Shown here: one piece after another, positions 1 through 7,853 of the stretch
How positions within the stretch are numbered: position 1 is the stretch's first letter
Layout of the letters: every line of letters starts with the position of its first letter
Assembly: GCA_947361355.1 (NCBI GenBank)
Contig: CANAIR010000002.1
Coordinates: forward strand, 1-46,975
DNA from: an uncultured Clostridium sp.
GTDB lineage: Bacteria > Bacillota > Clostridia > TANB77 > CAG-465
Length of the DNA stretch: 46,975 nt
Direction of reading: 5' to 3'
Notes under the pieces: generated by a model
Databases searched by the model: none
What the model was told of the DNA's origin: nothing
What the model saw: only the letters and a program-made list of their open reading frames with translations
Position numbers and translations under genes: made by a program

Positions 1-755
1 TAGGAAATCAATTTGTATGGATACCAGTAGATGATATGAGTACTTTTGTAAGAGAGGCAGGTTATTTCGAAGGGAAAGTACAAACCGCAGATATTCAATA
101 TATAGATATTACAAAATGCGAAGAGCCATATAGTGATGCAAGCGAGAGTGAAAAACAAGAATATGAAAATATGGTAAAAAGTGTTGAGGAGTATAAGGGA
201 TTTTATATAGGAAGATATGAAATGAGTAAATCAGAAAATGGTTCTGAAAGACCTCAAAGTAAAAAAGGGAAATCTCCATGGGTTAATATAAGTTGGGCAA
301 CAGATATGAAAAATTTAAGCGGTGGAATAGTGTCAGTAGCAAGAAGCATGTATCCTAATAGAGAAGAGATAAGAAAAGGCAAAGTGATATCAACTTTAAT
401 ATATGGAGTGGCATGGGATGAAACAATTAGGTTTTTAAAAACAAAGGATGAATATAAAAATATAGATAAAGATAGTACAGGATTTGGAAATCTTGAAACA
501 GGAAGTATGTCGTTAACAGGTGATAAGTTAGAATATTCATTAAATAATATATATGATTTTGTCGGAAATGTTTGGGAGTGGACAATGGAAGCATATAATG
601 GGCAAGCTGTCGATACTAATAAAGGTCATATATATAGGGGTGGAGCATTTAGAAATAATGGATATAGTTATCCTGTATCACATAGAGGTATTTTTGTTAA
701 TGTTAATTCTAAAGATTCAAATTTAGGCGGTAGAGTTCAATTATATATTAAGTAG
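1..755 (+). CDS. SUMF1/formylglycine-generating-enzyme-like protein, 3' part
   Basis: The reading frame is open from the left edge (GNQFVWIPVDDM precedes the first in-window Met at 36), so the 5' end is missing. The C-terminal part has the FGE-sulfatase/SUMF1 fold signature: FVWIPV at the start, then DFVGNVWEWT, then YRGGAF and a late R-G stretch, about 240 residues in all. In this family the fold is used both by true formylglycine-generating enzymes and by many exported proteins of unknown role. The catalytic Cys pair of bona fide FGE is not evident, so a binding or surface role is as likely as an enzymatic one. A terminator follows directly. Confidence 0.7.
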   Translation, partial: GNQFVWIPVDDMSTFVREAGYFEGKVQTADIQYIDITKCEEPYSDASESEKQEYENMVKSVEEYKGFYIGRYEMSKSENGSERPQSKKGKSPWVNISWATDMKNLSGGIVSVARSMYPNREEIRKGKVISTLIYGVAWDETIRFLKTKDEYKNIDKDSTGFGNLETGSMSLTGDKLEYSLNNIYDFVGNVWEWTMEAYNGQAVDTNKGHIYRGGAFRNNGYSYPVSHRGIFVNVNSKDSNLGGRVQLYIK

Positions 756-776
756 TTGTAATATGTAAAAAATATC

Positions 777-815
777 AAAGTAATAACTTTTTCAATTAGA
801 GAGTTATTACTTTTT
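777..815 (+). terminator. Rho-independent terminator
   Basis: A perfect 12-bp stem (AAAGTAATAACT at 777-788 with its complement at 802-813) runs into a T-rich tail. It lies 22 nt after the SUMF1-like stop codon and isolates that gene from the next one. Confidence 0.8.
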
Positions 816-860
816 ATATTATATTGGCTGTCAAATCTAAAATTAAAATTAATAATATTA

Positions 861-889
861 TTGAAATTTTGTGTTAACTGTTATATAAT
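861..889 (+). promoter_or_regulatory. SigA-type promoter of the radical SAM gene
   Basis: TTGAAA (861-866), a 17-bp spacer and TATAAT (884-889) place transcription start near 896, just upstream of the ATG at 912. An in-frame TTG at 861 would extend the ORF, but that TTG is the -35 box itself and so cannot be the start codon. Confidence 0.75.
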
Positions 890-911
890 AGCAATACTGG
901 TAGGGAAAATT

Positions 912-1841
912 ATGGAAGTTAAATTAGATAAGTGTACAATATGTCCACATATGTGTAAAGTAAATAGAGAACTTGAAAATAAAGGGATATGTGGTGCTGG
1001 TAGCTTAGTTAAAGTGGCAAAAGTTGCAATGTATTATTTTGAGGAACCTTGTATAAGTGGATGTGGAAAATGTGGAAAAACAAATGGAAATTTTCCTGGT
1101 TCTGGGACTATATTTTTTTCAAATTGCAATTTAAATTGTGTTTTTTGCCAAAATTATAAAATAAGTCAAGAAGGCTTTGGAAAAGAAATAACAATTGAAA
1201 AATTAGCAAATATTATGGTTAAATTACAGCATCAGGGGGCATACAATATAAATTTAGTTACACCAACTATATATGCTTTACAAATTAAAGAAGCAATTAT
1301 ATTGGCTAAAGACATGGATTTAACTATACCAATAATATATAATAGTAGTGGTTATGAAAATATAGATACTTTAAAACTTTTGGATGGATTAATAGATGTA
1401 TATTTACCAGATATGAAATATTTTGATAATGAAATTGCTTTTAGATATTCTAAAGTTAAAAATTATTTTGATTTTTCTAGTTTAGCTATATTAGAGATGT
1501 ATAAACAAGTTGGAAAACCTGTTTTTAATGAAAATGGTATGATTACAAATGGTATCATTATAAGACATATGATCCTTCCAAATTGTACAAGAGATTCTAA
1601 GAAAATACTTTATTGGATTAAGGATAATATAGGCGTAGATTCGTATATAAGTTTGATGGCTCAATATTTTCCAACTAATAAATCATATATGTATGAGAGT
1701 ATAAATAGAAAAATAACTACTAAAGAATTAAAAATTGTTGAAAATTATATGTACAGTTTAGGATTTTTTAATGGGTATGTACAAAATATAGAAAAGAATG
1801 AAGATATGTATGTACCAAATTTTAATTTAGATGGAATATAA
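912..1841 (+). CDS. Radical SAM protein, PflA/PflX-like
   Basis: A 309-residue protein with the radical SAM cluster motif CNLNCVFC (Cys72, Cys76, Cys79), which binds the 4Fe-4S cluster that cleaves S-adenosylmethionine. Two further Cys groups precede it (CTICPHMC near residues 8-15 and CISGCGKC near 47-54). This architecture matches the COG1313 (PflX-like) group related to pyruvate formate-lyase activases; the substrate of that group is not established. The ATG at 912 was chosen because the upstream in-frame TTG is a promoter element. The next gene follows after 16 nt, probably as part of the same transcript. Confidence 0.8.
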   Translation: MEVKLDKCTICPHMCKVNRELENKGICGAGSLVKVAKVAMYYFEEPCISGCGKCGKTNGNFPGSGTIFFSNCNLNCVFCQNYKISQEGFGKEITIEKLANIMVKLQHQGAYNINLVTPTIYALQIKEAIILAKDMDLTIPIIYNSSGYENIDTLKLLDGLIDVYLPDMKYFDNEIAFRYSKVKNYFDFSSLAILEMYKQVGKPVFNENGMITNGIIIRHMILPNCTRDSKKILYWIKDNIGVDSYISLMAQYFPTNKSYMYESINRKITTKELKIVENYMYSLGFFNGYVQNIEKNEDMYVPNFNLDGI

Positions 1842-1857
1842 TATATGTAGGTGAATT

Positions 1858-2724
1858 ATGGAATTAGAAATAGAAAGTACAAACGTAGGAGCAGAATTAA
1901 TTAGTGTAAAATTAAATGGCGTAGAAAAGATACATCAGGGAGTAAAGGTGCTTGATAATTTAGGTGAGATATATTGGAAAAGACATTTTCCTGTTTTATT
2001 TCCTATTGTAGGAAAGTTAAAAAACAATAGTACGTTAATAAATAAAAAAGAATATATAATACCACAAAATGGTTTTGCAAGAGATTTAGAGTTTGAATTA
2101 ATAGAAAAAACAAAAATATCTCATAGATATGTATTGAAAAATAGTTCTGTTACAAAGAAACAATATCCTTTTAAATTTGAATTATATGTTACTTATGAGG
2201 TGATCGGTAGAAAACTTATTAGTAAATATAAGGTTGTTAATAAAGAAAGAAGAGAAATTTCGTTTGGTATAGGTTCAAAACCAGCATTTATATGTGATGT
2301 AGCAAGTGGTAATTATTATATTGAATTTGAAAATGATGAGAAAAACATAAAAATCTTAAGAGAACAAAGGGGATTAATTTTAGATAAAAATTCAGTAATA
2401 AATGATAATTTAATAATAGATGATAAATATATTTTTTTGGGAGAAAATACATTTGATTTTGGAGTTATAATATTAGAAAATATTACTTCAAAGAAAATTT
2501 ATTTAAAATGTAAAGAAGACAATAGAGAAATTTTATCAATGGGATTTAACGATTTTCCATACCTTTCTATTTGGTCAAAGAGAAATGCTCCTTTTATATG
2601 TTTAGGACCATCTTTTTCAGTATCTGATAAAAAAGATATAGATTCAGATTTTTTTAATAAAGAAAATATAGTGCATTTAAAACCTTTAGAGGAATTTGAA
2701 TGTAGTTATTATATATACTTTTAA
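1858..2724 (+). CDS. Aldose 1-epimerase family protein (LacX-like)
   Basis: 288 residues. The N-terminus reads as a galactose-mutarotase-type beta-sandwich (GAELISVKLNG, then YWKRHFPVLFPIVGKL and NGFARDLEF), typical of the LacX branch of aldose 1-epimerases. These cytoplasmic proteins interconvert sugar anomers, but substrates in this branch are poorly defined. A ribosome site (GTAGGTG) lies before the ATG. It follows the radical SAM gene closely and is probably co-transcribed with it. Confidence 0.8.
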   Translation: MELEIESTNVGAELISVKLNGVEKIHQGVKVLDNLGEIYWKRHFPVLFPIVGKLKNNSTLINKKEYIIPQNGFARDLEFELIEKTKISHRYVLKNSSVTKKQYPFKFELYVTYEVIGRKLISKYKVVNKERREISFGIGSKPAFICDVASGNYYIEFENDEKNIKILREQRGLILDKNSVINDNLIIDDKYIFLGENTFDFGVIILENITSKKIYLKCKEDNREILSMGFNDFPYLSIWSKRNAPFICLGPSFSVSDKKDIDSDFFNKENIVHLKPLEEFECSYYIYF

Positions 2725-2751
2725 ATAAAATTATTTTATTTAAAAGTATTT

Positions 2752-2790
2752 TTAACTTTAACATAGAATTAACATGTATTTTGATATAAT
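2752..2790 (+). promoter_or_regulatory. Promoter of the response regulator gene with PhoP-type direct repeats
   Basis: TTAACA at 2758-2763 and 2769-2774 are separated by exactly 5 bp, with a third partial unit, TTAACT, at 2752-2757. A TATAAT -10 lies at 2785-2790, 10 bp after the last repeat, so the box covers the -35 position. Gram-positive PhoP sites are TT(A/T/C)ACA-like repeats with spacers of about 5 bp. The arrangement suggests activation by an OmpR-type regulator, plausibly the one encoded downstream. Confidence 0.6.
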
Positions 2791-2829
2791 ATTTTCAATT
2801 GTTTTTTAGAGAGGTTGGGTAAATATTTT

Positions 2830-3498
2830 ATGCGTTTATTAATTGTAGAAGATAATGAAAATATATTGTGTTGTATGAAGGATATTTTAACCGTAAAAGG
2901 TCTTTGTGTTGATACAGCAGATAATGGAATAGAAGGCGAAGAAAAAGCTTTTGTTAATGATTATGATTTGATACTATTAGATTTAGTCTTACCAGATAAA
3001 AGTGGTGAGGAAATATTAAAATATTTAAGAAAAGAGGGAGTTCAAACACCTATAATAATAATTACAGCAAATAATTCTTCAAAAGACATATATAATATTT
3101 TAAATTGTGGAGCTGATGATTATATTGTAAAGCCATTTGAGTATGAAGTATTAGAGGCAAGGATACAAGCTGTTTTAAGAAGATTTAATGGTAGAGGAAA
3201 TCCAATAATTGAAATAAAAAATATACAACTAAATCCTATTACTAGAAATGTGTATGTCAATAAAAAAAGAATAGAATTAACTCCTAAAGAATTTGACATT
3301 TTAGAATATTTGGCAGTAAAACATCCTGCTATTATATCCAGTGAAGAATTATTAGAACATGTATATGATGAATTTTTTGATCCATTTTCATCAGTACTTA
3401 GAGTACATATAGCTAAACTAAGAAAAAAGTTAAAAAAATGTACTGGAAGTGGAGTTTTATTTAATATAAGAGGAAAGGGATATTGTCTATTTAGGTAA
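2830..3498 (+). CDS. OmpR/PhoB-family response regulator (orphan)
   Basis: 222 residues from the ATG that opens MRLLIVEDNE. The receiver domain (about 1-115) has phospho-acceptor Asp51 in LILLDLVLPD, the acidic pair Glu7/Asp8, Thr79 and Lys101. The C-terminal winged helix (about 128-222) ends in the usual RGKGYCL wing. It would bind DNA when phosphorylated. A TTG at 2815 could extend it by five residues, but the usual family start is the ATG. No sensor kinase gene is adjacent. Paired TTAACA boxes stand upstream of this gene and of the next small gene, suggesting autoregulation and one local target. Confidence 0.85.
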   Translation: MRLLIVEDNENILCCMKDILTVKGLCVDTADNGIEGEEKAFVNDYDLILLDLVLPDKSGEEILKYLRKEGVQTPIIIITANNSSKDIYNILNCGADDYIVKPFEYEVLEARIQAVLRRFNGRGNPIIEIKNIQLNPITRNVYVNKKRIELTPKEFDILEYLAVKHPAIISSEELLEHVYDEFFDPFSSVLRVHIAKLRKKLKKCTGSGVLFNIRGKGYCLFR

Positions 3499-3503
3499 TA
3501 ATA

Positions 3504-3536
3504 TTAACATTAGTTTAACAAATAATGTGCTATTAT
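3504..3536 (+). promoter_or_regulatory. Promoter of the 36-residue peptide gene with the same TTAACA boxes
   Basis: TTAACA at 3504-3509 and 3515-3520 are again separated by 5 bp, and the -10-like TATTAT starts at 3531, 10 bp after the second box. The geometry is identical to the promoter at 2752-2790. Confidence 0.55.
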
Positions 3537-3582
3537 ATATTTATATATAGCTATATACACATATTTGTAAAGGAGTGTTGAT

Positions 3583-3693
3583 ATGAATAAGGCGTTAAAA
3601 GTTATTCGTTATATTTTATTACAAGAAATATGTATCTTTATTATTTATTTATATGTAATATTTGTAATTTATAAACTATTAATTTGTGGTTGA
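3583..3693 (+). CDS. Small membrane peptide, 36 residues
   Basis: A strong ribosome site (AAAGGAGTG) precedes the ATG. The product starts with a short basic segment (MNKALKVIRY) and then has one hydrophobic helix (about residues 11-33) rich in Ile, Leu and Tyr. I do not recognise it. It sits between a likely response-regulator-controlled promoter and a terminator, so it looks like a dedicated single-gene target, perhaps a membrane regulator peptide. Confidence 0.6.
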   Translation: MNKALKVIRYILLQEICIFIIYLYVIFVIYKLLICG

Positions 3694-3711
3694 AAAAGAA
3701 AAAAATATAAC

Positions 3712-3748
3712 AAAAACCCATTAGAAATTTTCTAATGGGGCTTTTTGT
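3712..3748. terminator. Bidirectional terminator
   Basis: The stem CCCATTAGA / TCTAATGGG (3717-3739) has an A-run before it and CTTTTTG after it, so it can serve both the plus-strand peptide gene and the minus-strand Cys-rich gene that ends at 3748. Confidence 0.8.
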
Positions 3749-3894
3749 TAGCAAAAACTATTTTTTCCTGAACAACAGAAAAATATAACTAATATTAAAA
3801 TAATCCAAATACAGCAATTATTTCCAAATATACCATTATTACGATTATTATTACAATTATTTGTATTGCAACAATCATTCATACACATATTCAT
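3748..3894 (-). CDS. Cys/Asn-rich small membrane protein, 48 residues
   Basis: It has a near-consensus ribosome site (TAAGGAGTGATATT) before the ATG at 3894. The N-terminal half is Asn- and Cys-rich (MNMCMNDCCNTNNCNNNR). A hydrophobic helix NCCIWIILILVIFFCC follows, with Cys at both ends, and then a short Ser-Gly-Lys tail. Small proteins of this build are common in Clostridia and in some spore-formers are coat-associated (YjcZ-like). The function here is unknown. Confidence 0.65.
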   Translation of the reverse strand: MNMCMNDCCNTNNCNNNRNNGIFGNNCCIWIILILVIFFCCSGKNSFC

Positions 3895-3916
3895 AATATC
3901 ACTCCTTAAATTTTAA

Positions 3917-4441
3917 TTAATATGTATTATATCTTTTATTATAACATAAGTACCAATCCATACAGTTAATGTTAGACGAGTTTTCACTTTTATGTATGGC
4001 TTCATCAAATGTTGATGGAGATGGAATAATAGTAGATTTTCCAGGTATCCAATTTGCTGGTGTAGAAACATTTTCATTATCTGTTAATTGAAGTGCATCA
4101 ATAATTCTTAGTATTTCACTTATATTTCTTCCGTTAGTTTTAGGATATTGAAGTATTGTTCTAATAATTTGATTAGGATCTATAATGAAAACTGCTCTGA
4201 TTGTATTTGTATTACTAACATTTGGAGCAATCATGCCATACATTTTTGATATTTTCATGTCTAGATCTGAAATTATTGGAAATGGAACTTTTATGCCAGT
4301 AGAATTATATATACTGTTTAACCATGCAATATGTGATGGATTACTGTCTATTGATAATCCAAGTAACTCACAATTTCTTTTTTTAAATTCTGGGTACATT
4401 TTAGAAAATTCAATAAACTCTGTACTGCATACAGGTGTAAA
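3917..4441 (-). pseudogene. Prx6-type peroxiredoxin, C-terminal part, cut off by the prophage
   Basis: Reading from the attL core, the frame runs FTPVCSTEFIEFSKMYPEF and then a normal Prx6-family body (WIPGKSTIIPSPSTF, later MDWYLCYNK). The peroxidatic Cys in FTPVC lies only a few residues after the junction, so this fragment holds the active Cys but lacks the start codon, ribosome site and first 50 or so residues. Those lie at 44407-44577. Joined across the shared AGGTGTAAA, the two halves give an intact reading frame of about 223 residues, normal for the family. An internal ATG at 4399 could start a product, but without the catalytic Cys. Confidence 0.9.
4433..4441. other. attL core
   Basis: AGGTGTAAA occurs here and at 44422-44430, exactly where the peroxiredoxin frame breaks on each side. 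The host-side sequence continues the gene in frame at both ends. Confidence 0.85.
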
Positions 4442-4485
4442 TACACCTAGACTTAATAGGGCAAAATCTCAAAATCTAGGTGTAT
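4441..4485. repeat. Inverted repeat beside attL
   Basis: ATACACCTAGA (4441-4451) and its perfect complement (4475-4485) face each other, and the first arm abuts the att core. In the rejoined attP the core forms TAGGTGTA-TT-TACACCTA, another perfect dyad. The arms are likely recombinase recognition motifs, or the terminator of the recombinase gene, whose stop is at 4492. Confidence 0.6.
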
Positions 4486-4491
4486 CAAGCG

Positions 4492-6015
4492 TTATATGTT
4501 TTTTATTATTTCTATATTATCATCGTTTATATAAATTTCTTTTACAAAAATTTTAACTAAATTGTGTTTATCTTCTATACTCATTTTGTAAAAGTTATTT
4601 AAAAATAAATCTATAGATTTTTTATATAAATCTATATTTACATTATTATTTTTATTATTAACTTTATTTTCTATAGTATATATTTCTTTTTCTGTTTCTT
4701 TTAATTTTTGATTTATTTCTTTAATTTTGCTTTCAAAAATATTATCTAAATCTGTTCCATTTGCAATAGCATTAATTAAATTATCCAATTGTGTTTGTAA
4801 ATTTATTTTTTTTATATTTAAATTGTTTAGAGTGTTTATTACTTTTGTATCTACATCTTTTTTAGATATTTTTTCTAAATCTAAGTCTAGTAAGTAAGAA
4901 CAAATTTTACTATAAATTATACTTTCTACTTCTTCTAGTTTATAAGAAGTGGTATTGGTACAGGCATTATATAATCTGTGTTTAGAACACATTAAGTATT
5001 TATAACCTTTTGTAACTTTGGCACCAACACTGCATTTACAATCCTTACATTTTAAAATTCCAGTTAACCAAGTATATTTACCTTGCTTTTTTGCTGTTGT
5101 AGTTTTTTTATTCATTTTTAATTTCTCCTGCACATATAAGAAGTCTTTTGATTCTATAATCGGATCATTTTTTACTAATACAATAAGTTGTTCTTCTTTT
5201 TCTGTAATAGTTCTATGTTTTTTTCCTTTTTCTTTACCATATATAGTAATTCCATTTTTCCCGTTAAATTCTTCTGGCTTGTTATATATTTTATAACCTT
5301 CTTGTTTATAATAGTAATATATAGAAGTATCTGCTTTAACATAAATCGGATTTGTTAGAATTTTTCTTATAAACTTGTCTGTTATTAAATTGTTTTCTTT
5401 TAAAGAAAATTCCCTTGCAATACTTCTTATAGTTTTATTTTGTATGTACATCTTATATATTTTTTTTACATTTTCTATTTTTTCTAAGTCATGTTCCAAT
5501 ACAGATACCATTTTGCCATTTATCGGAATTTTTTTATTAAGAAATCCGTATGGAACACCTCCACCAACAAAAGAACCATTTTTTGCTCTAGCAAAATAAT
5601 TGTCTTTTATACGTAATTGTATAGTTTCTCTTTCTAACTGCGCAAATACCATAATTATATTAATCATAGCACGTCCAATTGGTGTAGAAGTATCAAAGTT
5701 TTCTGTTACAGATATAAATTCTACATTATATTTTCTAAAAAATTCTAATAAATTAGCAAAGTCTACAAGACTTCTACTAATTCTATCTAATCTATAGCAT
5801 ATAACAGTATCAATTAAGCCCATTTTGATGTCATTTATCAATTTTTGGAACGCTGGTCTATCTAAGTCACTACCAGAATATCCTTTGTCAAAATACTCAA
5901 CTGAATCCCAATTATTTAGTTTGCATATATTTTCACAAAAATTAAGTTGTGTTTCTATGCTAATACTGTCTTTTTTGTCAATAGATTGTCTTCCATATTT
6001 GGCTTTTTTCTTCAT
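4492..6015 (-). CDS. Large serine recombinase (phage integrase)
   Basis: 507 residues with the three-part large-serine-recombinase layout. A resolvase-type catalytic domain (about 1-145) has nucleophile Ser11 in YGRQSID and the VICYRLDRISRS helix. A recombinase domain follows (about 150-290), then a zinc ribbon with Cys323, Cys326, Cys343 and Cys352, and a coiled coil (about 395-455). It would join attP and attB inside the peroxiredoxin gene without host factors; excision would need a directionality factor that I cannot identify. A good ribosome site (AAAGGAG) precedes the ATG. Transcription runs towards attL. Confidence 0.95.
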   Translation of the reverse strand: MKKKAKYGRQSIDKKDSISIETQLNFCENICKLNNWDSVEYFDKGYSGSDLDRPAFQKLINDIKMGLIDTVICYRLDRISRSLVDFANLLEFFRKYNVEFISVTENFDTSTPIGRAMINIIMVFAQLERETIQLRIKDNYFARAKNGSFVGGGVPYGFLNKKIPINGKMVSVLEHDLEKIENVKKIYKMYIQNKTIRSIAREFSLKENNLITDKFIRKILTNPIYVKADTSIYYYYKQEGYKIYNKPEEFNGKNGITIYGKEKGKKHRTITEKEEQLIVLVKNDPIIESKDFLYVQEKLKMNKKTTTAKKQGKYTWLTGILKCKDCKCSVGAKVTKGYKYLMCSKHRLYNACTNTTSYKLEEVESIIYSKICSYLLDLDLEKISKKDVDTKVINTLNNLNIKKINLQTQLDNLINAIANGTDLDNIFESKIKEINQKLKETEKEIYTIENKVNNKNNNVNIDLYKKSIDLFLNNFYKMSIEDKHNLVKIFVKEIYINDDNIEIIKNI

Positions 6016-6154
6016 TTTTCTCCTTTCACAACTTGTAAAAGAATAGAAAATATGGTAAAATATATCTATTCTAATACAAGTATATTTATATTTGTATTTT
6101 GTATGTGTAGATAATGTACAAAGTTTGGTCGCGAGTACATTATCTTTTTTTATA

Positions 6155-6188
6155 TAAAAAAAGATGTTTTGTATTTCTACAAAACATC
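6155..6188 (-). terminator. Terminator after the DinD-like gene
   Basis: An 11-bp stem (6163-6173 with 6178-6188, loop TTTC) is followed on the minus strand by a run of seven T. It closes transcription coming from the repressor and DinD-like genes before the recombinase promoter region. Confidence 0.75.
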
Positions 6189-6190
6189 AT

Positions 6191-6254
6191 AATAGTATTG
6201 CTCGTAAAGAGCATTGTCTTATTTATTGTCCGTAAAGGACTTTATAATACTATT
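6191..6254. ncRNA. Three-way-junction RNA or DNA element
   Basis: Outer arms AATAGTATT (6191-6199) and AATACTATT (6246-6254) enclose two hairpins, GCTC-GTAAA-GAGC (6200-6212) and GTCC-GTAAA-GGAC (6228-6240). The stems differ in sequence but the GTAAA loops are identical. No ORF covers it. It lies between the DinD-like gene and its terminator, so on the minus strand it would be the 3' end of the repressor transcript. An intact dyad could equally be a protein-binding site. Confidence 0.45.
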
Positions 6255-6315
6255 ATAATACATATTATGCATGATGTCAAGTAAAATATACATATTTTTG
6301 TTAATTTACATAAAA

Positions 6316-7173
6316 TTATTTTGATTTTTTATATTTTGAATTTACTAACTTTAATTGTTGTTTTCTTTCTTTTTCTAATTGTGGTATTCCTTTTTTAGGT
6401 GTAGGTAATTCCTCTGGCATTGTACCACCTAATCTTTGTATAGTTTGTCTTACTGCTTGTCCAACTTTATGGTGTGTGTTACATGCATCATTTTCATTAT
6501 TAATATTTTGTTTTTTCAATATAGCATCAGTTTGTGTAATTCTAAAAAGATTAGCACCGAGTTCTTCACTCCCCATGAAATCTAAAATGTCATCCTTTTC
6601 TGATAATTTTTTTCTATTAGCTATATCTTTAGCAGTTTCACCATTGTATAAACCACGATAACCATAATTGTTAAACTTTCCATAGTTTTTTACACCAGCT
6701 TCTTTTGCTGTGTCAAAGAGATATTTATTTTTATCTTTTACATTTTGTCTAGTATATAATCTTCTTTGATCTTCTGGTAAATTTTTATATTCTTGTTCTG
6801 TTAATTCTTGTTTTCTTGTTTGAACTGCAAAGTATGTTTGCGCTAATGCGACAGCTTTTAACCTAGGATTAGCATTTTGTGCTATTAAATAACAAGCATA
6901 TCTTGTTAGTTTATAATCTTTAATTGGTTTTGTTGTTGCACCAGCTTCTACGATTTTGTTGACAACAACAAAATGGTCAGATACAGTTATATTACTATTT
7001 TCACAAGATATATTAGCTTTTTTGATAACATCTTCAAAGTATCTCCAAGACTTATAATTTAAAGTCTGCATTAACTCTCTAGCATACCAAAATTCATTAC
7101 CATTTTCATCAATATGTTTTATATTTTCAAAATTTAATTCGCTTTTCATTAATTCGCTATTCAATAAATTCAC
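6316..7173 (-). CDS. dinD: DinD-like protein (DNA-damage-inducible protein D family)
   Basis: 285 residues matching the whole length of the DinD family. A BRO-N-like N-terminal region (NEFWYARELMQTLNYKSWRYF, about 24-45) leads into KLTRYACYLIAQNANPR and the long conserved part with GVKNYGKFNNYGYRGLYNG, ending in a GGTMPEELPTP segment. E. coli DinD antagonises RecA filaments; phage copies are often called antirepressors. It starts 12 bp after the LexA/CI-like repressor and is co-transcribed with it, so it could tune the SOS response that induces this prophage. Confidence 0.85.
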   Translation of the reverse strand: MNLLNSELMKSELNFENIKHIDENGNEFWYARELMQTLNYKSWRYFEDVIKKANISCENSNITVSDHFVVVNKIVEAGATTKPIKDYKLTRYACYLIAQNANPRLKAVALAQTYFAVQTRKQELTEQEYKNLPEDQRRLYTRQNVKDKNKYLFDTAKEAGVKNYGKFNNYGYRGLYNGETAKDIANRKKLSEKDDILDFMGSEELGANLFRITQTDAILKKQNINNENDACNTHHKVGQAVRQTIQRLGGTMPEELPTPKKGIPQLEKERKQQLKLVNSKYKKSK

Positions 7174-7185
7174 CTTCCTTTCATA

Positions 7186-7839
7186 CTACTTTTTATCTCT
7201 AATTAATCTTTGGAAAATACCAACTATTGTGATTGGCATATTAGTTATATCTTCATTTGTATAGTTCATCGGTGGATACATACGATTATATGGTATCAAT
7301 GATATACCATCTTCATTTTTCTTTACTTCTTTTACTGTTGCATCATTTCCATTTACTAAGACAACTGCTATTTCTCCATTTTCGCAAGTGTTTTGCTTCT
7401 TTACTATTATAGTATCACCTTCTATAAAAAATGGAAACATGCTATCACCTTTTATAGTAAGCCCAAAATACTCATTTCCACCTTTTAGCCATTCTTCAGG
7501 TATTTCTTCCTCTCCAATTATTTCTTCAACAGCCTCAATCGGTATTCCTGCTCTTACATATCCTAGAACGGGTATTTTTACTGTTTTGATTTTTGGTTTC
7601 TTTATATCTTCTATTAAATCTATATAGCCAGCCTTTTCGTATAAATCTAAATAATCAACATTATATACTTTAGCTAATTTTTTTAATATAATAGCACTAG
7701 GTTTTCTTTTTCCATTTTCCATAAGTGATAAATAACTTTGTGAAATATCTGCTAAATTATTTACATCATACGTACTATAATTTAATCGTTCTCTTAATTC
7801 TTTTAAAATAGTACCTAGTTCTTCGTTAGTTAGTGACAT
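7186..7839 (-). CDS. LexA/CI-like phage repressor (XRE HTH + S24 peptidase)
   Basis: 217 residues. An XRE helix-turn-helix occupies about residues 6-62 (SQSYLSLMENGKRKPS). An S24/LexA autoprotease domain follows, with the scissile Ala97-Gly98 in YVRAGIP, nucleophile Ser133 in KGDSMFP and the general base Lys170. This is the master lysogeny repressor, expected to cleave itself when RecA is activated. It is divergent from the Cro-like gene; the shared region has matching operator sequences inside both promoter spacers. The ribosome site AGGAGG precedes the ATG. Confidence 0.93.
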   Translation of the reverse strand: MSLTNEELGTILKELRERLNYSTYDVNNLADISQSYLSLMENGKRKPSAIILKKLAKVYNVDYLDLYEKAGYIDLIEDIKKPKIKTVKIPVLGYVRAGIPIEAVEEIIGEEEIPEEWLKGGNEYFGLTIKGDSMFPFFIEGDTIIVKKQNTCENGEIAVVLVNGNDATVKEVKKNEDGISLIPYNRMYPPMNYTNEDITNMPITIVGIFQRLIRDKK

Positions 7840-7853
7840 TGTTTAACCTCCTT

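Noticed and set aside
861-911. TTG start that extends the radical SAM gene by 17 codons
   Set aside because: The TTG is the -35 element of a well-formed promoter whose start point lies downstream, so it cannot be translated.
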